Shown in pieces: positions 52,168-59,739 of a stretch of DNA of 64,000 nt. The notes beneath the pieces were generated by a model. The model was not told the origin of the DNA, ran no database searches, and saw only the letters and a program-made list of their open reading frames with translations. Made by a program: the position numbers and the translations under genes. Within the stretch, counting starts at the first letter, position 1, and each line of letters starts with the position of its first letter. Source of the stretch: Apopatocola sp963618015. Its GTDB lineage: Bacteria > Bacillota > Clostridia > Oscillospirales > Oscillospiraceae. The stretch is from NCBI GenBank assembly GCA_963618015.1, contig CAVEQS010000005.1, forward strand, positions 25,944 through 89,943, written 5' to 3'.

Positions 52168-52836
52168 ATGAGACCCATCCAGAATGCGGGCGGCGAGGAG
52201 ATCATCCACGCCCGCAGCTACCCGGTGGCAAGCGCCACCGCGATCACCGCCGGACAGGTGGTGCAGCTGAGCGCCGGTAAGGTCACCCCGGCCGTCGCCG
52301 CACAGACCGGCGCGATCCTCGGCATCGCCGCGGAAGATCACCCCGGTACGGCGGATATGCTCAATCCCCGCGCCAACGGCGACGAGATCCTCGTCTGCGA
52401 CAATCCGGGACTGATCTTTGAATGCCCGGTGCCGACGCTCAAGGCAGCATCCGGCAGCGCCACAACGATCGTCCCCGCCACAGGCGGCATTGACGCGACG
52501 GCTGCGGACGACACCTACAACGCCGCGGTGCTCGTGCTCAAAAGCAAGGCCGCGGGCAGCACGAACACCGATGTGCCCGGTACGCGCCGCGCCGTGACGG
52601 ATTATACGAAGAGCGGCACAGTGCTCACCGTGGAGACCGGCGGCACGGCCGCCGCCGGGGACGAGTACGAGCTCTACCCCGCGCTCGGCAGTGCCGTGTG
52701 CGCGCTCAACGCCAAGGCCACCGCGCTTCTTGTGAGCGCGACCGGTGCTACGGCGGTGCGCTGCATCGGCCACGACTACGAGCGTCACACGATCCGCTGC
52801 ATTGCTGCGGCGCACACGCTCGCCGCGAAATCTTAA
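52168..52836 (+). CDS. Probable head decoration protein
   Basis: A 222-residue Ala/Thr/Gly-rich beta protein (HARSYPVASATAITAGQVVQLSAGKVTPA, TGAILGIAAEDH). The first 90 residues look like a beta-tulip decoration/capsid-stabilising fold, with an extension containing GTVLTVETGGTAAAGDEYELYP. It lies 35 bases before the capsid gene with an AAAGGAG RBS. Function is inferred from pattern and position. Confidence 0.6.
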   Translation: MRPIQNAGGEEIIHARSYPVASATAITAGQVVQLSAGKVTPAVAAQTGAILGIAAEDHPGTADMLNPRANGDEILVCDNPGLIFECPVPTLKAASGSATTIVPATGGIDATAADDTYNAAVLVLKSKAAGSTNTDVPGTRRAVTDYTKSGTVLTVETGGTAAAGDEYELYPALGSAVCALNAKATALLVSATGATAVRCIGHDYERHTIRCIAAAHTLAAKS

Positions 52837-52870
52837 AAACCAACAAATCAGAAAAGGAGAACCATGAATT

Positions 52871-53830
52871 ATGAGCAGCAACTTTAAAAACTGGACGAGC
52901 GACAATTATGCGTTCGTCGGCAAGGCGTTCGACTTTGCTTACGCCGACCGCCTCAACAAGCTCTCGCCCGTTGTCGGCGAGGTGAACGCCAAGAGTATCG
53001 ACTACGAGCTGACCGGCTCCGGCGGCTACGGCGAGGCGCCCCGCTACGACGGCGAGAATCTCAACGAGGGCAGCCTGAAGCGCGGCTTCAAGACCGTGAT
53101 CACGCCGGTCGAGTATACGCTCTCCATCCCCGTAGGCTACAAGGAGGCCAAGGTGGACAAGATGGGCGAGACCAAAAAGGTCGGCACGAAGCTCGGCGAC
53201 AGCATGGCGCTCACGGTGTATCTGCACGTGCTGCGTATGTTCGCCAACGCCTGGAACACCGACGGCAAGCACAACGGCGGCGACGGCGTGAGCTGGGCCA
53301 ACGCCGCGCACCCGGTCGCCTCCCGCGGCTCCTCGGGGAGAACGTTCGTTGCCGACGCCGATGCCGGTACTTACTCCAACATCTCCACGGACGCTTTTTC
53401 CGTATCCGCCATCACGGCGGCGCAGGCGCGCGCCAATCGCTTTCTTACGCCCGACGGTATGCCGTTCCTGTGCGATTTTGACACCGTCCTGATCGCACCC
53501 GAGCTGGAGGAGAAGGCGAAGAAGATGTTTGGCGAGAACGCCCGCCTGATGCCTACCGCCGATCCCGAGAGCGCCTACAACGCTGCAAACCCCGTGTACG
53601 GCATGCGCTACATCGTCATGGGCGGCGGTGCGGACGGCTTCACGAGCAAGCAGTGGGCGGTGTGCGACCGCCGACTGATGAAGGAGCTCGTGAACATCGT
53701 TTACAACACGCGTCCGACGGTGATGCAGTCCCCGCAGGATAACCCGCTGAAGGATCTTTACACCGCGTATGCCGACTTCGGCGTCGGCTGGGGCGACGCG
53801 CGGCAGATCATTTTTGGAAATCCCTCTTAA
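52871..53830 (+). CDS. Phage major capsid protein
   Basis: A 319-residue HK97-fold-like coat protein without a cleaved delta domain (FKNWTSDNYAFVGKAFDFAYADRLNKLSPVVGE at the start; KTVITPVEYTLSIPVGYKEAKVDKM, GMPFLCDFDTVLIAPELEEKAK, DLYTAYADFGVGWGDARQI at the end). The length suits small podovirus-like coats. It is flanked by scaffold and decoration genes. A palindromic repeat region follows immediately. Confidence 0.75.
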   Translation: MSSNFKNWTSDNYAFVGKAFDFAYADRLNKLSPVVGEVNAKSIDYELTGSGGYGEAPRYDGENLNEGSLKRGFKTVITPVEYTLSIPVGYKEAKVDKMGETKKVGTKLGDSMALTVYLHVLRMFANAWNTDGKHNGGDGVSWANAAHPVASRGSSGRTFVADADAGTYSNISTDAFSVSAITAAQARANRFLTPDGMPFLCDFDTVLIAPELEEKAKKMFGENARLMPTADPESAYNAANPVYGMRYIVMGGGADGFTSKQWAVCDRRLMKELVNIVYNTRPTVMQSPQDNPLKDLYTAYADFGVGWGDARQIIFGNPS

Positions 53831-53837
53831 AAGAAAG

Positions 53838-54045
53838 TTTCTCTCCCTCCGTCAAAAGCTGCGCTTTTGCCACCTCCCTCGTCAGAGGGAGGCAAGGGGA
53901 CGGGGGAACGCCCTCTCCGTCACGGCGCTGCGCGCCGCGCCACCTCCCCCAGAGTGGGAGGCAAGTGGGTTTGCGGTAAACTTTCTTGGCCCCATCTGAC
54001 GAGGGGGCTGTCAGCGGCTTTAAGCCGCTGACTGGGGGAGAGAAA
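53838..54045. repeat. Dispersed palindromic repeat cluster, copy 3, inside the virion island
   Basis: Modules CCGTCAAAAGCTGCGCTTTTG, CCTCCCTCGTCAGAGGGAGG, GGCGCTGCGCGCCGCGCCACC, then GGCTGTCAGCGGC/GCCGCTGACTGGGGG. They are the same family as at 3.7 and 9.3-9.5 kb. It separates the capsid and holin genes; nothing coding is supported here. Confidence 0.75.
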
Positions 54046-54089
54046 AGTTGGACTTGCAGTCGTAAGGATTAATCGAAAGGAGAAATATC

Positions 54090-54308
54090 ATGAACGAAAA
54101 TATGAAAGACATTCTGATCCGCGCCGGAAAGACGTTCTGGCAAGCGGCGCTGGCGTATCTGCTGGCGGACGCCGCCGTATTGCAGCAGGCGCTGACCGAT
54201 TGGAGCACGGGCAAGCAGATCCTGCTCTCGCTCGCCGTCGGTGCGGTGGCCGCGGGGTTCAGCGCCGTATACAACGGCGTTGTCCGCCCGCGGCTGGGAG
54301 GGGAGTGA
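54090..54308 (+). CDS. Phage holin-like protein
   Basis: A 72-residue protein with two hydrophobic helices (FWQAALAYLLADAAVL, about 17-32; ILLSLAVGAVAAGFSAVY, about 44-61) and a charged C-terminus, as in small class II holins. It would permeabilise the membrane to release the endolysin. The RBS is AAAGGAG. The endolysin lies 4.7 kb downstream in the same operon. Confidence 0.7.
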   Translation: MNENMKDILIRAGKTFWQAALAYLLADAAVLQQALTDWSTGKQILLSLAVGAVAAGFSAVYNGVVRPRLGGE

Positions 54309-54314
54309 CGCTTT

Positions 54315-54524
54315 ATGGACCCCAACTGCCAGAACCAGCCCTGCCATGAGCTCACGGAGCTCCAGAAGCGCTTCACCCGCTTTCAGGACGACACGGTGAA
54401 GCGCCTTGCCGCCGGGGACGTTTCGATGGCGACGATCAACACCAAGCTCAACTGGCTCATCGGCATCCTCTCCGGCATCGGCGCGGCGGTGCTCGCCGCC
54501 GTGCTGCGCATTCTCTATAACTGA
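54315..54524 (+). CDS. Small tail-anchored phage protein (haemolysin XhlA-like)
   Basis: A 69-residue protein with a soluble N-terminal helix (HELTELQKRFTRFQDDTVKRLAAGD) and one C-terminal transmembrane helix (LIGILSGIGAAVLAAVLRIL). The layout resembles XhlA-type proteins that act with holins. It lies 6 bases after the holin gene, so a lysis accessory role is likely. Confidence 0.65.
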   Translation: MDPNCQNQPCHELTELQKRFTRFQDDTVKRLAAGDVSMATINTKLNWLIGILSGIGAAVLAAVLRILYN

Positions 54525-54535
54525 AAGGAGACATC

Positions 54536-54811
54536 ATGAAAAAGATCGATTCCGTCTGTACGCTCACGCTCGGTACGAGCGCGCAGACCGTTCGCGTGAG
54601 CGGACTTGCCTGCATGGTGCAGAACAACAGTGAATCCGCCAGCGTGTACATGAAGGAGCGCCGCGCCGACGGTGAGGACGCTACCGCCGATAACGCCTGG
54701 CGTCTCGCGCCCGGCGAGCGCACCGCGGTGCCGTTCACGGCGCTCGACCTTTCGCTCGTCGCCTCCGCCGCCGGGACGGACGTGCGCGTGCTGCTGCTCG
54801 ACGAGCTCTGA
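54536..54811 (+). CDS. Hypothetical phage protein
   Basis: A 91-residue, probably all-beta protein (CTLTLGTSAQTVRVSGLACMVQNNSESASVYMKER, then ERTAVPFTALDLSLVASAAGTDVRVLLL). I do not recognise it. It is tightly spaced between the XhlA-like and adaptor genes, with an AAAGGAG RBS, so it may be a small head or tail component. Confidence 0.65.
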   Translation: MKKIDSVCTLTLGTSAQTVRVSGLACMVQNNSESASVYMKERRADGEDATADNAWRLAPGERTAVPFTALDLSLVASAAGTDVRVLLLDEL

Positions 54812-54826
54812 GAGGAGCGGCGCGCC

Positions 54827-55381
54827 ATGACGCTGGGAGAAGCAAAAAACAAGGTTTATATGCTGCTCGACGAGCACAGCGCGGGCGGCGAGGTGGAGCA
54901 TGACGAGGACATCGAAAAGAAAATGACCGCCTTTTTCGACACTGCGCAGAAAATGCTCGCGCAGATCAGGCGCATTGTGCGCGAATATGTGCTGCCGCTC
55001 GAAGCGGGCAAGACCGCCTACGATATGCCGCCGGACTTTTCCGCGCCTTACCGCGTGTGGGCGGACGGGCGCATCACGCGCTCGCTCCGCTGGCGCGCCG
55101 GAAAGCTCCTCGTCCCGGAGGGGTACGCCGCCGAGATGACGGTGGAGTATTTCGCCGTGCCGGAGACGATCCCGGAGAACGCGCCCGACAGCTACGAATT
55201 TGAGCTTGCGCCGGATGCGTGCGAGTGCATGCCGTACTATGTGGCGGCGCAGCAGCTGCTGCCCGATCTTGTGCTGGACTATGGCTCAATGCTCACGATG
55301 TACGACCGCGCGGCGGCGCAGCTCTGCACCGCGCTGCCCGGCGGGAACCGGCGCGTTGCGCAGAGCCTGTTCCGGAGGTGA
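54827..55381 (+). CDS. Probable head-to-tail adaptor protein
   Basis: A 184-residue protein with an N-terminal helical part (MTLGEAKNKVYMLLDEHS, KMTAFFDTAQKMLAQIRRIVREYVLPLEAGKTAYDMPPDF), a beta middle, and a helical end (CECMPYYVAAQQLLPDLVLDYGSMLTMYDRAAAQL). This layout fits podoviral adaptor (gp11/gp4-like) proteins. It lies 4 bases before the nozzle gene. Assignment by pattern and position. Confidence 0.65.
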   Translation: MTLGEAKNKVYMLLDEHSAGGEVEHDEDIEKKMTAFFDTAQKMLAQIRRIVREYVLPLEAGKTAYDMPPDFSAPYRVWADGRITRSLRWRAGKLLVPEGYAAEMTVEYFAVPETIPENAPDSYEFELAPDACECMPYYVAAQQLLPDLVLDYGSMLTMYDRAAAQLCTALPGGNRRVAQSLFRR

Positions 55382-55385
55382 GACC

Positions 55386-57251
55386 ATGGGAAAGAAGCGC
55401 GGCGCGGGGATTACCCGCGCGCAGTACGCCGCCTTTCGCGGCGCAGACTTTTCGACCGATCCGTCGCTCGTGGAGAGCTGCCGCAGCCCGCTGTGCACGA
55501 ACATCGTCTCCGACGCGGGCGGCACGCCGCGAAAGAGGCTCGGCTACCGCACGGTGCAGGATCTGGGGGACACGATATACGGCCTTTTCGGCGCGGAATT
55601 TGGCGGGACGCTCAAGCGCATCGCCCATGCCGGAACAAAGCTCTATGTCTGGGATGAGACCGGAACGCCTGCAGAACTGCTTTCCGGTCTTCCCCGGCAC
55701 AAGAGCCGGGCGGTTTTCCTCGCCGGAAAGCTCTGGATCGTCACCGGCGGCGGGTTTTATTCCTATGATGGGACGGAGGCAAAGCGCGTATCCGCCGCAG
55801 GGGCCTACGTCCCCACGACGACGATCACGCGCAGCCCCTCCGGCGGCGGTGTATCCCATGAGGCGGTCAACCTGCTCACGCCATATCGGAAAAACGCCTT
55901 CCAGACCGACGGCGAGAGCGTGACGTTTACGCTCGACGGCGAGATCGACGAGACCGGCACGGTGCGCGCCTGGGTCTGGGGCGAGGAGGTCACGGACTTT
56001 GCGCTCGACCGCACGGCGGGCACGGTCACATTTACCTCCGCGCCCGCCGCGCCGGACGCGGGTGCGTCCGACGGGCTGGTCGTGGAGTTCCCGCATACCG
56101 TGGAGGGATATGCCGACCGGATCGACAAATGCACGGTCATTACGACCTACGGCGTCGGCTCTAACGACCGCGTGGTGGTCTCCGGCAACCCCGACAGCCC
56201 GAATCTCGACTGGACGAGTGGGCTGAACGACCCGACGTATATGCCCGATCTCGGCTACGCCGCCGTCGGCGGCGAGGCGACGCCGATCCGCGGCTACTGC
56301 CGCATCGGAAACTCGCTCGGTATCGTAAAGGCGGACGACGGGAGCGACAGCACCGTGTTTCTCCGCTCCGCTGCTCTCTCCGAGGACGGGGAGGCCATGT
56401 TCACCCTGCAGCAGACGATCGCGGGCGTCGGCGCGCTCGCGCCGGGGAGCTTTGCCTCGCTCTTTGACGATCCGCTCTTCCTCTCGCGCTCCGGCGTTGC
56501 GGCGATCACGAGCAGCAGTCTGACCGGCGAGAAGATCATCCAGAACCGCAGCTTGTATCTCAATGCACAGCTCACGAACGAGCTGTCTCTGCCGGAGGCG
56601 GAGGCTGCGGTGTGGCAGGGAATGTACCTGCTCTCGCTGCCGGAGGGACACGTTTATATCCTCAACGGCCGCCAGACCAAGACCTTCCGCAGCACATCAC
56701 TCGCCGATTTCGTATACGAGGGGTTCTACTGGGAAAATGTCCCGGCGAAATGCTGGTATGTGAAGCGCTCCGGTACGGATGAGGAGCTGTACTTCGGCAC
56801 CGCGGACGGCAAAATCTGCAAATTCAATACGGACATCGAGGACATGAGCCGCTACAGCGACAACGGCGCGGCGATCGCCGCGGTGTGGGCGACGAAATAC
56901 GACGATGACGGCACGCCCGCCATTCTCAAGACGCTTTTGAAGCGCGGCTGCTGCGTGACGATCCAGCCGTACACGCGATCGAGCGCCGAGGTGTATATCC
57001 GTGCCGACCGCACCGGCGGCCACGAAAAGAAGATCGCCGCCAAGCCGATGGACATTCTGGACTTTTCGGACATCGACTTTGAGCGCATCACGTTCAGCAC
57101 GGACGCGAGCCCACAGGAGATCTTCCTCAACCGCAAGGTGAAGAACTACAAGCGTTTGCAGATCATCGTCCGAAACCAGGAGCCCAACGAGGGCTTCGGC
57201 ATTTTCCAGATAACAAAGCACTATGTAACGGGCAATTACGCCAAGAGGTGA
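55386..57251 (+). CDS. Probable podoviral tail nozzle (stabilisation) protein
   Basis: A 621-residue all-beta protein with repeated blades: FRGADFSTDPSLVESCRSPLCTNIVSDAGGTPRKRLGYRTV at the start, then GGTLKRIAHAGTKLYVWDE and FLAGKLWIVTGGGFYSYDG. Further on come NDRVVVSGNPDSPNLDWTS and HVYILNGRQTK. This is the beta-propeller layout of T7 gp12-like tubular proteins common in gut podovirus-like phages. The start at 55386 follows GGAGG. It is immediately followed by the fibre gene. Confidence 0.7.
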   Translation: MGKKRGAGITRAQYAAFRGADFSTDPSLVESCRSPLCTNIVSDAGGTPRKRLGYRTVQDLGDTIYGLFGAEFGGTLKRIAHAGTKLYVWDETGTPAELLSGLPRHKSRAVFLAGKLWIVTGGGFYSYDGTEAKRVSAAGAYVPTTTITRSPSGGGVSHEAVNLLTPYRKNAFQTDGESVTFTLDGEIDETGTVRAWVWGEEVTDFALDRTAGTVTFTSAPAAPDAGASDGLVVEFPHTVEGYADRIDKCTVITTYGVGSNDRVVVSGNPDSPNLDWTSGLNDPTYMPDLGYAAVGGEATPIRGYCRIGNSLGIVKADDGSDSTVFLRSAALSEDGEAMFTLQQTIAGVGALAPGSFASLFDDPLFLSRSGVAAITSSSLTGEKIIQNRSLYLNAQLTNELSLPEAEAAVWQGMYLLSLPEGHVYILNGRQTKTFRSTSLADFVYEGFYWENVPAKCWYVKRSGTDEELYFGTADGKICKFNTDIEDMSRYSDNGAAIAAVWATKYDDDGTPAILKTLLKRGCCVTIQPYTRSSAEVYIRADRTGGHEKKIAAKPMDILDFSDIDFERITFSTDASPQEIFLNRKVKNYKRLQIIVRNQEPNEGFGIFQITKHYVTGNYAKR

Positions 57252-57255
57252 AGAA

Positions 57256-58557
57256 ATGAGCATACAGGATCAGAAAATCACGCCGGCCGCGATCGCCGCA
57301 AACGGCGTGCAGAGCCAGCCGGACAAACTGACCGGCACGGCGGCGCAGAACAAAAAGGTATTTGATAATCTCGTGACGGCGGTGGTGAGGGAGCACTTTA
57401 ACGCCCTCCTTGATGAGCTGACGGGCGCGGCGGCTGCGGGGCAGCTCGGCATCACGACGATCCCCGGCTTTTCGGCGGGGAACATCCAGGCGGCGCTCGA
57501 GCAGATCGTGACATCGATGCAGGAGATCACGCAGGGCAGCGTGGCGGATGGAAGCATCGGTCTCGCCAAGCTCGCCGCGGAGGTGACGGCCATGGCTCTC
57601 GGCGGCGCGGCGGCGAGCCACACCCACGGCGCGGGAGATATCGATTCCGGCGTGCTGGACGCGGCGCGCATCCCGGTGCTGGACAGCGCGAAGCTGGGGG
57701 CGGGAAGCGTGGGGACGGAGCAGCTTGCCCCGGCGGCAGTCACGGGCGAAAAGCTCGCGGCGCTCGCGGTGCTCGCGACGCATCTCGCGCAGGGCGCGGT
57801 GACGGCGCAGAAGCTTGCCGAAAAGGCGGTCACACGCGAGAAAATGGCCATAGACGCCTTTACACTCGCCGATAACGCGGGAGCGCACAACGCGGTCTAC
57901 CGCGGGAAGAATCTTGGCTCGGCGGTGACCGCCGCACAGTGGGCGGCGATCGAGGCCGGAACGTTTGAGGATCTTTTCATCGGCGACTACTGGGAGATCA
58001 ACGGCGTCAACTGGCGCATTGCGGCGTTTGACTACTATTTGACGGGCACAGACACGACCCACCATGCGGTGATCGTCCCCGACACGAGCCTTTACACCGC
58101 GAAAATGAACGCATCGGCCACCGCCAGCGGCGGCTATGCCGGTTCGCAAATGCGCTCGACGAATCTGGCGCAAGCAAAAACCACCATCAACAGTGCGTTT
58201 GGCTCAGATCATATTCTGACATATTCGCAAGGGCTGGTTAATGCCGTCAGCAGCGGGGCGCCGAGCGGTATCTCTGTCTACGAATGCACGGTTGAGCTCA
58301 TGAGCGAGCGTCAGGTCTACGGCTCCCCGATTTTTGGCGCGTGCGCGTGGGGTTCTTCTACTGTTCCGGCGCTCAACACCAAAGATAGAACACAGTTCCC
58401 GCTTTTTGCGCTTAACCCGTATCTGGCAAGTCTATCGTGGTACTGGCTTCGCGACATTGTGTCGGATATCTGTTTTGCCGGTTCCAATAAAGCCTCGTCG
58501 GGCTATGCTGCCGCATCTTATGATGGCGGCGTCAGACCGTATTTCTGCATCAAATAA
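57256..58557 (+). CDS. Phage tail fibre with DUF6273-like C-terminal lectin fold
   Basis: A 433-residue protein. The N-terminal 120 residues are helical; residues about 95-200 are repetitive Ala/Gly/Leu-rich fibre sequence (GSVGTEQLAPAAVTGEKLAALAVLATHLAQGAVTAQKLAEKA). The C-terminal domain (about 235-433; DYWEINGVNWRIAAFDYYL, SWYWLRDIVSDICFAG, GVRPYFCIK) resembles DUF6273. The chromosomal protein at 10335-12083 ends in a similar fold. It probably binds the host surface. Confidence 0.72.
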   Translation: MSIQDQKITPAAIAANGVQSQPDKLTGTAAQNKKVFDNLVTAVVREHFNALLDELTGAAAAGQLGITTIPGFSAGNIQAALEQIVTSMQEITQGSVADGSIGLAKLAAEVTAMALGGAAASHTHGAGDIDSGVLDAARIPVLDSAKLGAGSVGTEQLAPAAVTGEKLAALAVLATHLAQGAVTAQKLAEKAVTREKMAIDAFTLADNAGAHNAVYRGKNLGSAVTAAQWAAIEAGTFEDLFIGDYWEINGVNWRIAAFDYYLTGTDTTHHAVIVPDTSLYTAKMNASATASGGYAGSQMRSTNLAQAKTTINSAFGSDHILTYSQGLVNAVSSGAPSGISVYECTVELMSERQVYGSPIFGACAWGSSTVPALNTKDRTQFPLFALNPYLASLSWYWLRDIVSDICFAGSNKASSGYAAASYDGGVRPYFCIK

Positions 58558-58571
58558 AGGAGGACACGACA

Positions 58572-58904
58572 ATGTACAAAATTACGTTGGCCGATGGCAC
58601 GACGCTGGAAAATCTCGTGCTCAACGGCAACAACTTCATTGCCCAAACGGCGGTGAACGACGCTGTTTTTGCTGACAACATGGCTACCGTCACCATCACC
58701 GATACGGAAAGCGGCAGCACCGAGCAGATCGAGGACGGCGTACTTTTGAGCAACATCGTCCGGGACGGCTGCTCGTGGATCGTGCTCGGGCAGAAGTCTG
58801 CGGAGGAAAAACGGCTCGAAGCGATGGACGACACCTTTACGGACTTGCAGATGGCTCTGGCCGAAGTTTATGAAATGCTGATCGGAGGAATGAACGATGG
58901 CTAA
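58572..58904 (+). CDS. Hypothetical phage protein downstream of the fibre
   Basis: A 110-residue protein: a beta-rich first half (YKITLADGTTLENLVLNGNNFIA, VTITDTESGSTEQI) and an amphipathic C-terminal helix (RLEAMDDTFTDLQMALAEVYEMLI). Small proteins of this layout commonly follow tail-fibre genes in clostridial phages. The role is unknown. It overlaps the next small ORF by 8 bases. Confidence 0.65.
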   Translation: MYKITLADGTTLENLVLNGNNFIAQTAVNDAVFADNMATVTITDTESGSTEQIEDGVLLSNIVRDGCSWIVLGQKSAEEKRLEAMDDTFTDLQMALAEVYEMLIGGMNDG

Positions 58905-59004
58905 GATCTATGCTGCACTGATACGAAAGGGATTGAAGACGCTCGAGGATGTGCCGGCCCGGCTGCGGGCCGAGGTGGAAAGACTGTTGGAGGCGGACGT
59001 ATGA
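58897..59004 (+). CDS. Tiny XkdX-like phage protein
   Basis: A 35-residue ORF reading MAKIYAALIRKGLKTLEDV then PARLRAEVERLLEADV. The size and pattern (aromatic N-terminus, LIRKGLKTLEDVP) recall the XkdX family of small proteins between fibre and lysis genes. It overlaps both neighbours (8 bases upstream, ATGA with the endolysin) and has GGAGGAA upstream, which supports real translation. Confidence 0.6.
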   Translation: MAKIYAALIRKGLKTLEDVPARLRAEVERLLEADV

Positions 59005-59738
59005 ACGGTATCGACATTTCCCAATGGCAGGGCGACATTGACCTGACGCCCTACAAGGACGGCTTTGTCATCATCCGCGGCGGGTTCTGGACGAGCGTTG
59101 ACCCATGGGCGGAGCGGAACATCAGCAAATGCGATGCGCTCGGTATTCCGTGGGGGCTCTACTGGTACAGCTATGCGCTCAACGAGGCGCAGGCACGGCA
59201 GGAGGCGGAGGCTTGCCTCCGATTCCTCGGCGGACGAAAGCCCCGGCTCGGCGTGTGGTACGACATGGAGGACGCCGACAACTACAAGGAGAAGAACGGC
59301 TTCCCGTCGGACGCGGTGATTACGGCCATGTGCAGGATATTCTGCGCGGCCATGGCCGAGGCCGGAAACAAGACCGGTGTGTACGCCTCGCTGAGCTGGT
59401 TTGATACGCACATCGGGGAGACCGGATACGATAAGTGGATCGCCGCATGGGGCTGGAACGACGGGGAGCATTACCCCGACCTCTCCGGGAAATGCGTCAT
59501 CCACCAGTACCGCGGCTCGCCGCTCGATCTCGATGTGATGTACGTGCCGCTGAGCTACTTTGACGGCGCAGAAAGCCCCAGCCCGGCGCAGCCGGAGGAC
59601 GTGATGGTGAACGCGACGGAGATGGCGCGGGAGGTGCTCGACGGAAAGTGGGGCAACGGCGAGGAACGAAAGCAGAAGCTCGGCACGTGGTTTTATGATC
59701 TCGTGCAGGGCGAAGTGAACCGAATGCTGGGGGTGTGA
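59001..59738 (+). CDS. GH25 lysozyme endolysin with CW_7-type wall-binding repeat
   Basis: A 245-residue endolysin. The GH25 catalytic domain covers about residues 1-185: NGIDISQWQGDID with catalytic Asp, VIIRGGFW, GVWYDMED with DxE, and the closing LDLDVMY. One CW_7 (Cpl-7-like) repeat is at the C-terminus (VNATEMAREVLDGKWGNGEERKQKLG). It hydrolyses the N-acetylmuramic acid linkage of peptidoglycan. There is no signal peptide, so release depends on the holin. Confidence 0.9.
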   Translation: MNGIDISQWQGDIDLTPYKDGFVIIRGGFWTSVDPWAERNISKCDALGIPWGLYWYSYALNEAQARQEAEACLRFLGGRKPRLGVWYDMEDADNYKEKNGFPSDAVITAMCRIFCAAMAEAGNKTGVYASLSWFDTHIGETGYDKWIAAWGWNDGEHYPDLSGKCVIHQYRGSPLDLDVMYVPLSYFDGAESPSPAQPEDVMVNATEMAREVLDGKWGNGEERKQKLGTWFYDLVQGEVNRMLGV

Positions 59739-59739
59739 G

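Noticed and set aside
57256..58557. Fibre as target of a diversity-generating retroelement
   Set aside because: No reverse transcriptase, template repeat or adenine-biased variable region was seen in the window.
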